Positions 38,879 to 46,893 of a DNA stretch of 49,811 nucleotides are shown here, piece after piece; position 1 is the first letter of the stretch; every line of letters begins with the position of its first letter. The DNA comes from Spirochaetota bacterium (GTDB lineage: Bacteria > Spirochaetota > UBA4802 > UBA5550), in assembly GCA_022709405.1 (NCBI GenBank), contig JAKLIV010000009.1:1-49811 (forward strand), written 5' to 3'. The translations under genes and the position numbers were made by a program. The notes beneath the pieces are model-generated. The model ran no database searches. It was not told the origin of the DNA and saw only the letters and a list, made by a program, of their open reading frames with translations.

Positions 38879-39349
38879 ATGATCGCGGTGAAAAACATGC
38901 TGAATTTCAACATTGAAGACGCATCCAAAAAACTGGCCATCGCCCGGACGCTGAACAGTTACCGCCGTCCCTTCAAAATCCTGGACAATTACCGCCTTAT
39001 CGACAACGGCGTCGAACCGGAGGCGACCGTCCAGATAGAGGCCAGCGGCAAGACGATTCACGAGGCGTCCACGGGCAAAGGTCCGGTCGACGCGCTTGCG
39101 AACGTCCTGAAAAAGGGCCTCACTCCGCTTTTTCCCGAGATCGAAAATATCAAGCTGGTGGATTACAGGGCGAACATACTGGACGCCAGAAGAGGCACGA
39201 GTACGGTGGTCGAAGTAACGATCATTTTTTCCGACGGCGAGGACGTGTGGAAGGTTTCATCACTGTCGGAGAACATCAATTACGCGTCGTTTAACGGGCT
39301 GATTGACGGATTCGAATACGCGCTTCTGAAAAAAAGCATGCCCCGATAG
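38879..39349 (+). CDS. Stand-alone LeuA allosteric (regulatory) domain protein
   Basis: 156 residues matching the C-terminal allosteric domain of isopropylmalate/citramalate synthases: EATVQIEASG, then TGKGPVDALANVLKKGL, VDYRANILDARRGTSTVVEV and a final DGFEYALLK. The catalytic TIM-barrel is missing, and no leucine-pathway gene is nearby. In LeuA this domain binds leucine and blocks catalysis. As a separate protein it could sense a branched-chain amino acid and control a partner. A TTGACA at 38848-38853 may start its own transcript. The resemblance is clear, the function inferred. Confidence 0.78.
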   Translation: MIAVKNMLNFNIEDASKKLAIARTLNSYRRPFKILDNYRLIDNGVEPEATVQIEASGKTIHEASTGKGPVDALANVLKKGLTPLFPEIENIKLVDYRANILDARRGTSTVVEVTIIFSDGEDVWKVSSLSENINYASFNGLIDGFEYALLKKSMPR

Positions 39350-39361
39350 CAGAACCGGCCC

Positions 39362-42300
39362 TCAACGCATGTCCTCCCGGTAGATGTCGATGCTGTAGGG
39401 AATCTCCTCGTCCAGAATCGGCGCGGTCCTAATTTCGCGGTTAAAAGACCTCGCCAAGTTCACCCTCGCGATGGCGTTTTCGGTCTCGAGCTGCTTGGCG
39501 TAATCCACCGATTTCCAGTAGCAGATTCCGCTTTTTGATTCATTGTTCTGGATCTGGTATATGGCTCCGAGATTGTTATACGCGGCCGACAGCGTGCGGA
39601 ATATCCGTATGTGGTCCTTGTTTCCGTACTGCACCATCGTTATCCTTTCGGCATCGGCCTCGTAGGCGTCGGCGAGCTTCAGGTACTCGCCCTTGCCGGC
39701 CTCGTAATTGCCGAGATGGTAAAAGGCGTTGCCCAGCGAAAACATGAGCTCCGGCCGCGTGACGAACTCCTCATACAGGTTGAGCCACTGGTCGAGAGCG
39801 TCCTGGTAGAGTTTGTCGAGATAATAAATCCTGCCCAGATTGTAGTGCACCTCCGGCGATTTGAATCCCTGACGCTGGGCTTCCTCGTATTTTTCCCTGG
39901 CTATGCTGTAGTTCAGGTATTTGTCCTTATCGTCCTCGATCATCTCGTCTTCGAGATCACCGTAACGATACCTGAGCTTGTCGAAGAAATAATAGAAAAT
40001 ATTTCCCATGATGGAGTAAGTCTTGCCGAGCTCTTCTGTTTCCTTGTAAAAATCATCAAGAGTGAAGTCCGGCCTGTTGCTGTGCGCATTGACGGCGCGG
40101 TTCAGGTACTCATACGATTTGACCGGCTCGTTCGTGAAATAATGGTACTCGCCGAGCAGGTGAAGCGCGCCGAAATAGTTGGGCGAAAGATCGATGGCCT
40201 TCTGGAGATACTTTTCCATAAGCGCATAGTTCTTCTGCGCCCTGTTGAGGCGCGCCCAGTGCACCTGCAGTGGAGGATAATCCGGATCGCGTTTTGCCAG
40301 GTCTTTCAGCACCGACCTCACAGCAGGATAGGTATTGTCTTCATCATCGATGATCCGCGGACTCTTGACGCCGTAATCGATGCGTACGCTCGAATCGTCG
40401 CTGCGTCTTTTCGACAGATAGTATTCGGCCAGCTTGCCCAGAAGGGCCGAGGGAAGCTCGGGCATAAGCTCCTTTTCCCTTATTTCGGCGTGGAGCGAGG
40501 CCACCTGCGGAAAAGAATCCCTTTCCACATAAAGGTTCATCAGCCCGGCATACCCGATCGGTGAATCCGGATCGACTTTCAGGATGTCCTCGTAGAATTT
40601 TTTGGCCTTGAGGTACTCGCCCTGATGAAAATAGGCGTTTCCGATTCCGAACAGCGCCGTCACGTTTTCCTTGTCGCGCTGAAGCACCATTTTATAAAAA
40701 TTGATGGCTACCTCGAGCTGGGGCTGCTGCGCCATCTCTGGCTTCTTGCCCTTGTAATACCAGCGGTTGACGCTCCCCTTTATCGAGCGGTAATACTCGT
40801 TCGGGACGCGCGAATAATAATATCCGAGCCCATTGAGAACCTCAGGGTCGCGCGGATCGATCTCGAAAGCCCTGTTCAGCTTGTCCAGAGAATGGGAATA
40901 CTCTTTCATGTCAAAATAAGCCCTGCCGTACGCGGTGTAGCCCGGCAGGTAGTTTTCCCTGTAATCCTCGTGCACCCTCTTGAAAAGCTCCTCGGCCTTC
41001 CGGTAATCCCCGGGCTTTTTCTGATAGTCCCCCCTCTCCCTGATCAGCGAGACGCCCTGTGCGATCAGCTTCCTGGCCATATAGGGCTTGTATGCGAACT
41101 GATAGGTCAGTATCGTTATGATGAAACCCACGGCCGCGGCGACAGCGAAAATCTTCGTCATCCTGAACAGCCTGCGCTGGCGTTCCCTGCCCTCTCGCGT
41201 GTACTCGGCCCTGGAGTACAGCACTCTCCTTCCCGAGGGCGTTTCCTTGCGCAGGTCGATTTTCCTGTTCAGTTTCCTTTCGAGGAACCTGTGGACATTT
41301 TCCTCGGGCCGGCCCGTGACGATCAAATCGACAAGCTGGCGCGTATCGCCGGGCGATAGGAGATCACGGACGATAACGTCCTTTATGACTGAAATCAGGG
41401 CCGGATTAAAAAGCAGTATCGCCTTTTTAAGGCGCTTCAACTCCCTGTCTGAAAGCTCGACCGATTCGCCGGATTCATCGGCGCGATAGGCTGCGGGGGC
41501 AGGCCTTTTCGAAGGCCTGGCCGGTTCATCCTCATCCATCGGCTCGACGGTGAACTCCTCCTCCCTGGGGGGCTTTCCGGGTCTTTTTTCCTCGATTTCG
41601 CCGATATCAATTTTATCTATCTCGTCGAGCGCCTCTTCGGTTATCCCTATATCAGGGATTTCCGCCTCCGGTTCGGGCATTTTAGTCGTGGATTTCTTGT
41701 CAGAAGTGATGTCGGTCAGGTTGCCCAGATCGACAAGATCTTCGTTTCCCAGCTCATCAAGACCGGGTTCGATGAATTCCTCCTCAAGGGAGGCCTCTTT
41801 ATCCGCCCTGGCCGCAGGCTTCTTCCCGTCGGATATTTCACCGAGGTCGATCTCAGGGATATCGTCAACGCCGGCCTCGGGAATGCTTCCGGCATCGTCG
41901 ATCGATATGTCGGAAAGGTCCGGGATTTCGGTTTCGGCTTCTTTTTCAAGGGATACTCCGGCCGGTTTCTCTTTCTTGCCCGGTTTAATTTCCGGAACCG
42001 GCTCGCCTAAATCGATCCCTTCGATATCGGCAAATTCATCCTGTTCCCCGGCTTCTGCCTGCGCGGGAGCCGCCTCTTCGGCGGCCTCATCGGTAAAGCG
42101 CTCTTCGGAGATGTCCTGGCTGTCCAGTGACTCGGGCTCGCCGGCGGTCAGGGCGTCGAGCTGATCCAGCGGCGTCGCCGCCTTTTTCGGTTTGCGGGGA
42201 AATTTTTCGGCGAACTTCTCGGCCAGCTTTTCGGTAAGCTTCTGCCTTGGTTCCGGCGCCGGCTTCACCGCCTCCCCGGCTTCTTCAGGAGCTTCCTCGA

Positions 42301-42709
42301 TCTGCACGAAATCCGAGATGTCCTGGAGATCCTCGGAGGATATTTCCTCCAGGTCGCTCTCATCGAGCTTGATTTCCTCGCCGAGATCGAGGCTGTCAGC
42401 CAGGGTCGCATCCTCTTCAGGCAGTGAAAGGTCCTCGTCCAGCAGGGCTTCCTCGGCCGACGAAAAATCCTCCTCGAATTTTTCCTCTGAAACGGCCTTG
42501 TCCAGGTCGCCGGTCGGAAGATCGAGGTCTTCCGGCTCTCCGAAATATTCGTCAGGCTGCTCGACCGGTTTCTGCTGCGGCTTTTTGACGGCCGGAGCTT
42601 CCGCTTTCATTTCCGGGACCGGGGGAGCCGAGGAGATGGATGCAATTATCCTGTTGATTTCTGCAAGTTCTTCAGGAGTATAGGTTATGGCCTTTTCACT
42701 ATCGCCCAT
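39362..42709 (-). CDS. Large membrane protein: acidic disordered N-terminus plus TPR repeats
   Basis: 1115 residues. Residues 1-400 are acidic and low-complexity with recurrent motifs such as DIDLGEI, IDLGE and EISDG, predicted disordered. A basic patch and one membrane helix lie at about 519-539 (KIFAVAAAVGFIITILTYQFAY). The rest, about 560-1080, is tetratricopeptide repeats (GYAGLMNLYVERDSFPQVA, VHYNLGRIYYLDKLYQDALD, MFSLGNAFYHLGNYEAGKGEY). The acidic part is probably cytosolic and the TPRs periplasmic or the reverse. Scaffolding of an envelope machine is plausible. AGGTGA lies 7 bases before the ATG. Similar giants are known from spirochaetes, without function. Confidence 0.8.
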   Translation of the reverse strand: MGDSEKAITYTPEELAEINRIIASISSAPPVPEMKAEAPAVKKPQQKPVEQPDEYFGEPEDLDLPTGDLDKAVSEEKFEEDFSSAEEALLDEDLSLPEEDATLADSLDLGEEIKLDESDLEEISSEDLQDISDFVQIEEAPEEAGEAVKPAPEPRQKLTEKLAEKFAEKFPRKPKKAATPLDQLDALTAGEPESLDSQDISEERFTDEAAEEAAPAQAEAGEQDEFADIEGIDLGEPVPEIKPGKKEKPAGVSLEKEAETEIPDLSDISIDDAGSIPEAGVDDIPEIDLGEISDGKKPAARADKEASLEEEFIEPGLDELGNEDLVDLGNLTDITSDKKSTTKMPEPEAEIPDIGITEEALDEIDKIDIGEIEEKRPGKPPREEEFTVEPMDEDEPARPSKRPAPAAYRADESGESVELSDRELKRLKKAILLFNPALISVIKDVIVRDLLSPGDTRQLVDLIVTGRPEENVHRFLERKLNRKIDLRKETPSGRRVLYSRAEYTREGRERQRRLFRMTKIFAVAAAVGFIITILTYQFAYKPYMARKLIAQGVSLIRERGDYQKKPGDYRKAEELFKRVHEDYRENYLPGYTAYGRAYFDMKEYSHSLDKLNRAFEIDPRDPEVLNGLGYYYSRVPNEYYRSIKGSVNRWYYKGKKPEMAQQPQLEVAINFYKMVLQRDKENVTALFGIGNAYFHQGEYLKAKKFYEDILKVDPDSPIGYAGLMNLYVERDSFPQVASLHAEIREKELMPELPSALLGKLAEYYLSKRRSDDSSVRIDYGVKSPRIIDDEDNTYPAVRSVLKDLAKRDPDYPPLQVHWARLNRAQKNYALMEKYLQKAIDLSPNYFGALHLLGEYHYFTNEPVKSYEYLNRAVNAHSNRPDFTLDDFYKETEELGKTYSIMGNIFYYFFDKLRYRYGDLEDEMIEDDKDKYLNYSIAREKYEEAQRQGFKSPEVHYNLGRIYYLDKLYQDALDQWLNLYEEFVTRPELMFSLGNAFYHLGNYEAGKGEYLKLADAYEADAERITMVQYGNKDHIRIFRTLSAAYNNLGAIYQIQNNESKSGICYWKSVDYAKQLETENAIARVNLARSFNREIRTAPILDEEIPYSIDIYREDMR

Positions 42710-42860
42710 TAATGATCACCTGGCATAAATTAACATTCAGCCCAAAATAAAGTCAACAGTTATTATCTCCCCGTGAAGTGTCATGCAATATCCAATAATG
42801 ACTTGTGGACGGCCTTTCCGAACTTTTCATCATTTCCGCCCGCATGACGCACTGCCGCGA

Positions 42861-42907
42861 AAATACTGTAAATATTTTCCCTTCAATTATCGACATAAAT
42901 ACTGTAA
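42861..42907. repeat. AAATACTGTAA direct repeats before the CBM48 gene
   Basis: AAATACTGTAA occurs at 42861-42871 and 42897-42907, 36 bases apart, in the 266-base spacer between the divergent TPR and CBM48 genes. ACAGT at 42914-42918 inverts the ACTGT core. This could be a pair of activator boxes, or chance in AT-rich DNA. Confidence 0.35.
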
Positions 42908-42975
42908 CATTAAAACAGTTATTGGGGCCGCCGGGGGATTTTAATACTGAGAGGCCCTCACTGCGGGGTCAGTTG

Positions 42976-43716
42976 ATGAAGATAAAAAGCATTATCACGA
43001 TACTTCTGCTGTTGCAGATAGTGGCTTTCAGGTCGGATTATAAAAGCCACGGGGAGTTCAATTATTACGATCTGACGCACCTTAAAACCGCAGAACCGCC
43101 CCGCGAGCTTGAAATGGTGAAGCTCGATAACCTTTCAAGCGGTACATCCATCATCAGCAGGGGACTTCTGTTCACCTATAGCAATCGCGACGCGCGGTCG
43201 GTCTGCATTGCCGGCAACTTTTCCCAGTGGGCGCCGAGGCGCATGACCAGAAACAATCATGGAATCTGGTATTTTTTTCTCGAAGAATACGGCCTCGGAG
43301 ACCGGATCGAATACAAATATCAGGTCGGCGGGATATGGACCCCTGACCCGCTCAACAGCTTGCGCAGGGACGACGGGATCGGGTCCTATGTTTCTCTTGC
43401 ATCACCCGCCTACAGCCGCGAGGGGAAGAACGTCACGTATAAAATAATCGGACCCGGCACTGTGCAGTTCCGCATCTACATGCCCGGTGCGCGAATGATT
43501 TCCCTGGTGGGGGATTTCAACAACTGGAACCCGGAAAACGATCTGCTTGAAAAGGGTAATGACGGTATCTGGCGCCTGGTCAAGAGGATAACGCCCGGCA
43601 CCTATCGCTACAAGTATATCGTGGACGGGACATGGATGCCCGACACCTACAACAGTTCCACTGCCTCGGATGATACCGGGGAAATATGCTCGCTGATCAG
43701 CGTCAATAAAAAATGA
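42976..43716 (+). CDS. Secreted protein with two CBM48 (AMPK-beta/isoamylase-N type) domains
   Basis: 246 residues from the ATG at 42976, which begins a signal peptide (MKIKSIITILLLLQIVAF); the open frame back to 42805 lacks similarity. Two glycogen/starch-binding CBM48 units follow: VCIAGNFSQWAPRRM to about residue 155, and ISLVGDFNNWNPEND to the end. Each has the paired aromatic/Asn binding pattern and the Y(R/K)YKY strand. There is no catalytic domain. It probably binds alpha-glucan or another glycan in the periplasm or at the surface, or acts as a structural partner. It is monocistronic, ending in a strong hairpin. Confidence 0.83.
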   Translation: MKIKSIITILLLLQIVAFRSDYKSHGEFNYYDLTHLKTAEPPRELEMVKLDNLSSGTSIISRGLLFTYSNRDARSVCIAGNFSQWAPRRMTRNNHGIWYFFLEEYGLGDRIEYKYQVGGIWTPDPLNSLRRDDGIGSYVSLASPAYSREGKNVTYKIIGPGTVQFRIYMPGARMISLVGDFNNWNPENDLLEKGNDGIWRLVKRITPGTYRYKYIVDGTWMPDTYNSSTASDDTGEICSLISVNKK

Positions 43717-43720
43717 TTAT

Positions 43721-43759
43721 TGTTTTGATGCAGAAATCGAAGATTTCTGCATCAAAACA
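43721..43759. terminator. 18-bp perfect hairpin between convergent CBM48 and thioredoxin genes
   Basis: The arms TGTTTTGATGCAGAAATC (43721-43738) and its exact inverse (43742-43759) close a GAA loop. On the minus strand the next bases include TTTTTTATT. The position between two convergent stops indicates a bidirectional terminator, unusually long in stem. Confidence 0.75.
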
Positions 43760-43765
43760 CAAATT

Positions 43766-44119
43766 CTAATTAACTTTCAGGACATCGCGTATGGCATTCA
43801 CGAATGCCTGTTTCGGCATGGCGCCCATGGCCATCTGCGGTTTGTCGTTTAGCGGCACGAAAAGTATGCTCGGTATGCTGGTGATTCCGAAGATTCCCGC
43901 CAACTCCTGCTCCTGCTCGGTATTGATCTTGTAGATATTAATCTTGCCGTCGTATTCTTTCGCCAGCTGTTCGAGCACGGGAGAAACCATCTTGCAGGGC
44001 CCGCACCAGTCGGCATAGAAATCAATGATGCACGGGAGACCGCCGGCATACTCCCATTCCTTTTTATTCTCAAAATCAAAAATTTTTTGTTTAAAGGTTT
44101 CTTTCGTCAAATTTTCCAT
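43766..44119 (-). CDS. trxA: Thioredoxin
   Basis: 117 residues with WCGPCK (C39, C42) and the cis-proline TSIPSIL. There is no signal peptide, so it is a cytosolic disulfide reductant, serving for example MsrB at 26887. A slightly extended N-terminus (KEWEYAGGLPCIIDF) carries an extra cysteine at 30. AAGGAG precedes the ATG by 6 bases. It is monocistronic; an AT-rich inverted repeat at 44165-44187 lies 46 bases upstream of the start. Confidence 0.95.
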   Translation of the reverse strand: MENLTKETFKQKIFDFENKKEWEYAGGLPCIIDFYADWCGPCKMVSPVLEQLAKEYDGKINIYKINTEQEQELAGIFGITSIPSILFVPLNDKPQMAMGAMPKQAFVNAIRDVLKVN

Positions 44120-44164
44120 TGGAAGCTCCTTGGGTTTATTAAGTTTTTAAGTATTTTATATATT

Positions 44165-44187
44165 TCTTAAATAATATATATTTAAGA
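44165..44187. repeat. AT-rich inverted repeat upstream of thioredoxin
   Basis: TCTTAAATA and TATTTAAGA (9-base perfect arms) flank 5 bases. It lies between the terminator at 44188-44206 and the thioredoxin start, so it may be an operator of the trx promoter, or part of the terminator's A/T run. Confidence 0.45.
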
Positions 44188-44206
44188 GGGCCTTTCGTCA
44201 AGGCCC
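44188..44206. terminator. Terminator of the PaaK-ACT operon
   Basis: GGGCCTT and AAGGCCC form a 7-bp stem closed by TCGTC. Read minus it follows the ACT gene stop; an A8 run lies before it and a T-rich stretch after it. Read plus it ends in eight T, so it can work both ways. Confidence 0.7.
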
Positions 44207-44218
44207 CGATGATTTTTT

Positions 44219-44647
44219 TTAGATATAATAAAGCTCCTGGTTGCTCAGGATCGTGAAACCCTCATCCACGAGGATTTTCTCGGTCTTCTGGACGTTCTCG
44301 ACCTGAAAAACAAACACAGCCTGGCCGCTCTCGCGTATGGTGAACCCGTATGCGTCCTCGACATTGATCCCCTTGCGCGCGAGAATCGACGACACCTTGT
44401 GCAGGCCGCCCGGTTTGTCGGCGATCTTGACGGCGACGATGTCTTTCAGCGTGGCGGCGATACCGATCTCCTTGAGGGCCTCGCAGGCCTCCGCGGGCTT
44501 GTCTATGAGAAGCTTGATGATCCCGTAATCCCCCGAGTCGGATATCGTGATTGCCCGGATATTGATGCTCTTCTGCTCCAGTACCTCGGTCAGCCGGTCA
44601 ATCTTGCCCGGCCTGTTCTCAGCGAAAACCGAAACCTGCTGCGGCAT
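44219..44647 (-). CDS. Tandem ACT-domain protein
   Basis: 142 residues of two ACT domains (VSVFAENRPGKIDRLTEVLEQ and VAVKIADKPGGLHKVSSILARKGINVEDAYGF), which bind amino acids or similar ligands at their interface. Proteins of this kind typically follow phenylacetate-CoA ligase genes; here PaaK is 21 bases upstream. It may sense an aromatic amino acid or its breakdown product and adjust the ligase. A GGAGGGA precedes the ATG. There is no DNA-binding domain. Ligand unknown. Confidence 0.9.
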   Translation of the reverse strand: MPQQVSVFAENRPGKIDRLTEVLEQKSINIRAITISDSGDYGIIKLLIDKPAEACEALKEIGIAATLKDIVAVKIADKPGGLHKVSSILARKGINVEDAYGFTIRESGQAVFVFQVENVQKTEKILVDEGFTILSNQELYYI

Positions 44648-44668
44648 ATGTCCCTCCTTTCTGATGGG

Positions 44669-45964
44669 TTAAATCTCCCGTTTATCGATGACCCTGACCG
44701 CCTTCCCCATGCTCGGAGGCAGCGACCCGGGCTCGAGGAGCTCGACCTTCGGGTTCACGGTTATGAGAGCCTTGAGCCGCTCCACGATTTTTTTCCTGAG
44801 CGCGTCAAGGGCCTTGATGTCGCCCTCGAACATCTTGTTGTACAGCTCGACGCGCACGTGGATCCTGTCGAGGTTGTTGTGCCTGTCGAGCACTATCTGG
44901 TAGTTGTTTCCCACCTCGGGAACGTTCATGAGCACGGTCTCGATCTGGGACGGGAAAACGTTAACCCCGCCCACGATGAGCATGTCGTCGGTGCGGCCCT
45001 TGATGCGCTCGATGCGGCGGTGCGTACGGCCGCAGGCGCATTTTTCGGGGATGATGCGCGTCAGGTCCCTGGTGCGGTACCGTATGATGGGCATCGCCTC
45101 GCGGTTGATGTGGGTCAGCACGAGTTCGCCCTCCTCTCCGTCCGGAAGACGCTCGCCGGTGTCGGGATTGATGATTTCCATGATGTAATAGTCTTCCCAC
45201 AGGTGCATGCCGTTTTTGTATTCGCATTCAAAGGCGACACCCGGGCCGTTCATCTCCGAGAGGCCGTAGGAGTTGTAGGCGTCAAGGCCCCACTGGCCCT
45301 CAATCTTTTTCTTGACACCTTCGGAATACGGCTCAGCGCCGAGATAGGCCTTCTTTATTCCGAGATCGGGCGGATTGATGCCGTTTTCGGAAACGACGTC
45401 CGCGAGGTGCATTGCGTAGCTCGGCGTTATGTGGACGACCGTGGTCCCGAAATCCTTCATGAGCTCGATCTGTTTCAGGCTGTTGCCCGTCGAAGACGGG
45501 ATGACGAGGCAGCCGAGCCTCTCGGCCCCGTAATGCAGCCCGAGGCCGCCGGTGAAAAGGCCGTATCCCATCATGTTCTGGAACACGTCGTTCCTGGTGG
45601 TGCCCGTGGCCATCATGCTTCGCGCTATGAGGTCGGCCCAGTCGGCCAGGTCTTTGGCGGTGTAAAAGATCACGGTCGATTTTCCCGTCGTGCCAGAGGA
45701 GGCGTGAAGCCTCACGATCTCGGTGCGGGGAACGGCGACCATCCCGTCGGGATAGGAGAGCCTCAGGTCGTGCTTGGTCGTCAGGGGAAGATCGCGCAGA
45801 TGGTCGAGCGTAGTGATCCGTGAAACATCCACCCCGTTGTCGGCGAAAACTTTTTTATAAAAGGGGGTCGTTGCCGCGGCCGCGAGAGCTTTCCTGAGCT
45901 TCTCCAGCTGCAGCTTCTCCAGGGCCTTGCGTTCGATGGTTTCCAGCTGCTCGTTCCAGAACAT
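44669..45964 (-). CDS. paaK: Phenylacetate-CoA ligase
   Basis: 431 residues from the ATG at 45964, the usual PaaK length; the frame to 46015 adds non-homologous sequence. AMP-binding motifs are LHASSGTTGKSTVIFYT, YGLSEMNGPGVAFEC and YRTRDLTRI. It activates phenylacetate (or indole-acetate/aryl acids) with CoA and ATP, feeding aromatic amino-acid fermentation or degradation. The ACT gene is co-transcribed. In anaerobes this pair often accompanies indolepyruvate or 2-oxoacid oxidoreductases, not visible here. The exact aryl acid is not determined. Confidence 0.93.
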   Translation of the reverse strand: MFWNEQLETIERKALEKLQLEKLRKALAAAATTPFYKKVFADNGVDVSRITTLDHLRDLPLTTKHDLRLSYPDGMVAVPRTEIVRLHASSGTTGKSTVIFYTAKDLADWADLIARSMMATGTTRNDVFQNMMGYGLFTGGLGLHYGAERLGCLVIPSSTGNSLKQIELMKDFGTTVVHITPSYAMHLADVVSENGINPPDLGIKKAYLGAEPYSEGVKKKIEGQWGLDAYNSYGLSEMNGPGVAFECEYKNGMHLWEDYYIMEIINPDTGERLPDGEEGELVLTHINREAMPIIRYRTRDLTRIIPEKCACGRTHRRIERIKGRTDDMLIVGGVNVFPSQIETVLMNVPEVGNNYQIVLDRHNNLDRIHVRVELYNKMFEGDIKALDALRKKIVERLKALITVNPKVELLEPGSLPPSMGKAVRVIDKREI

Positions 45965-46034
45965 TTCTCTTGCCTCTTTAAATATAAGTGATGACTGACA
46001 TGTTCCCGACGGCAAAAAAATATGTCAATGAGTT

Positions 46035-46892
46035 TTATCGCCCCTGCAGCAGACTCAGCGCCGCGTCCACGAGCTCAGCGGGACGATCAGACACAATGCC
46101 GTCTACTCCCCATGCGATCAGGCGGTCCATATTGTCCCTTCGGTTCACGGTCCATACGAAAACCGGGACGCCGGCGCGGTGGGCCGCACGGATGAATCCC
46201 CTGCTGACGAGCCTCAACCCCTGGAAAACGCCTCGTCCCAGGTACTCGGGTTTGTCTGCGCCGGTATATTCCGGCACCATGAAAGCATCGCCCTTTGTCC
46301 CGGCGAGAAAAGCCAGGCCGAGCCTCTGCAGGGCCATGAAACGTATGATCTCCCATTTCGAAAAGCTCGTGGCGACCACCGGGTTGGCCCTCCTGACCCA
46401 CGAGACTATCCTCCCGTGGAACGAACCGACGATGACGCGGCTTGCCGCATCGTTTTCCTCTATGCAGTCAAGCACGCTCCGGGCGAATTCTATCGAGTCG
46501 TACTTGATGTCGACCGACATCCGGGCGCGGGGGAATTTCCTGAGCAGTTCGCCGAATTCGGCGACCCTGAATCCCCTGCCCCTGAAGGGGAAGCTCTTCC
46601 CGCCGTCAAACGATATGTTGTGCCCGGCCTCGAGCTCCCGTATTTCGGCGAGCGTTGCGGCGCCCACCGGGCCGGAACCGTCGGTCGAGGCATCGAGAAC
46701 GCCGTCATGCATGACCACGATCCTTTCATCCGCGGTCCGCCACACGTCGAGCTCGAGCACTGCATCGGACCATATCTCGAGCGCCCGGGCGAACGACTCG
46801 GCCGTGTTCTCGGGATATTCGCGCGGAGAGCCCCGGTGCGCGATGATCTCGAATTTTCTCGTGGGGATGAAAAAATTTTTCTTTAGTAACAT
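46035..46892 (-). CDS. Glycerophosphodiester phosphodiesterase family protein
   Basis: 285 residues of the GDPD TIM-barrel. The first strand reads IIAHRGSPREYPENT (H19, R20 catalytic, E and N for metal), followed by LELDVWRTADERIVVMHDG. The end is VWTVNRRDNMDRLIAWGVDGIVSDRP. It hydrolyses glycerophosphodiesters to glycerol-3-phosphate and alcohol. No signal peptide is evident. It starts one base after the OmpA gene stop, so translation is coupled, linking lipid head-group turnover to an envelope protein. Confidence 0.92.
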   Translation of the reverse strand: MLLKKNFFIPTRKFEIIAHRGSPREYPENTAESFARALEIWSDAVLELDVWRTADERIVVMHDGVLDASTDGSGPVGAATLAEIRELEAGHNISFDGGKSFPFRGRGFRVAEFGELLRKFPRARMSVDIKYDSIEFARSVLDCIEENDAASRVIVGSFHGRIVSWVRRANPVVATSFSKWEIIRFMALQRLGLAFLAGTKGDAFMVPEYTGADKPEYLGRGVFQGLRLVSRGFIRAAHRAGVPVFVWTVNRRDNMDRLIAWGVDGIVSDRPAELVDAALSLLQGR

Positions 46893-46893
46893 A

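Noticed and set aside
44399..45823. 474-aa plus-strand ORF across paaK and the ACT gene
   Set aside because: Spans two clear genes antisense, with low-complexity composition.
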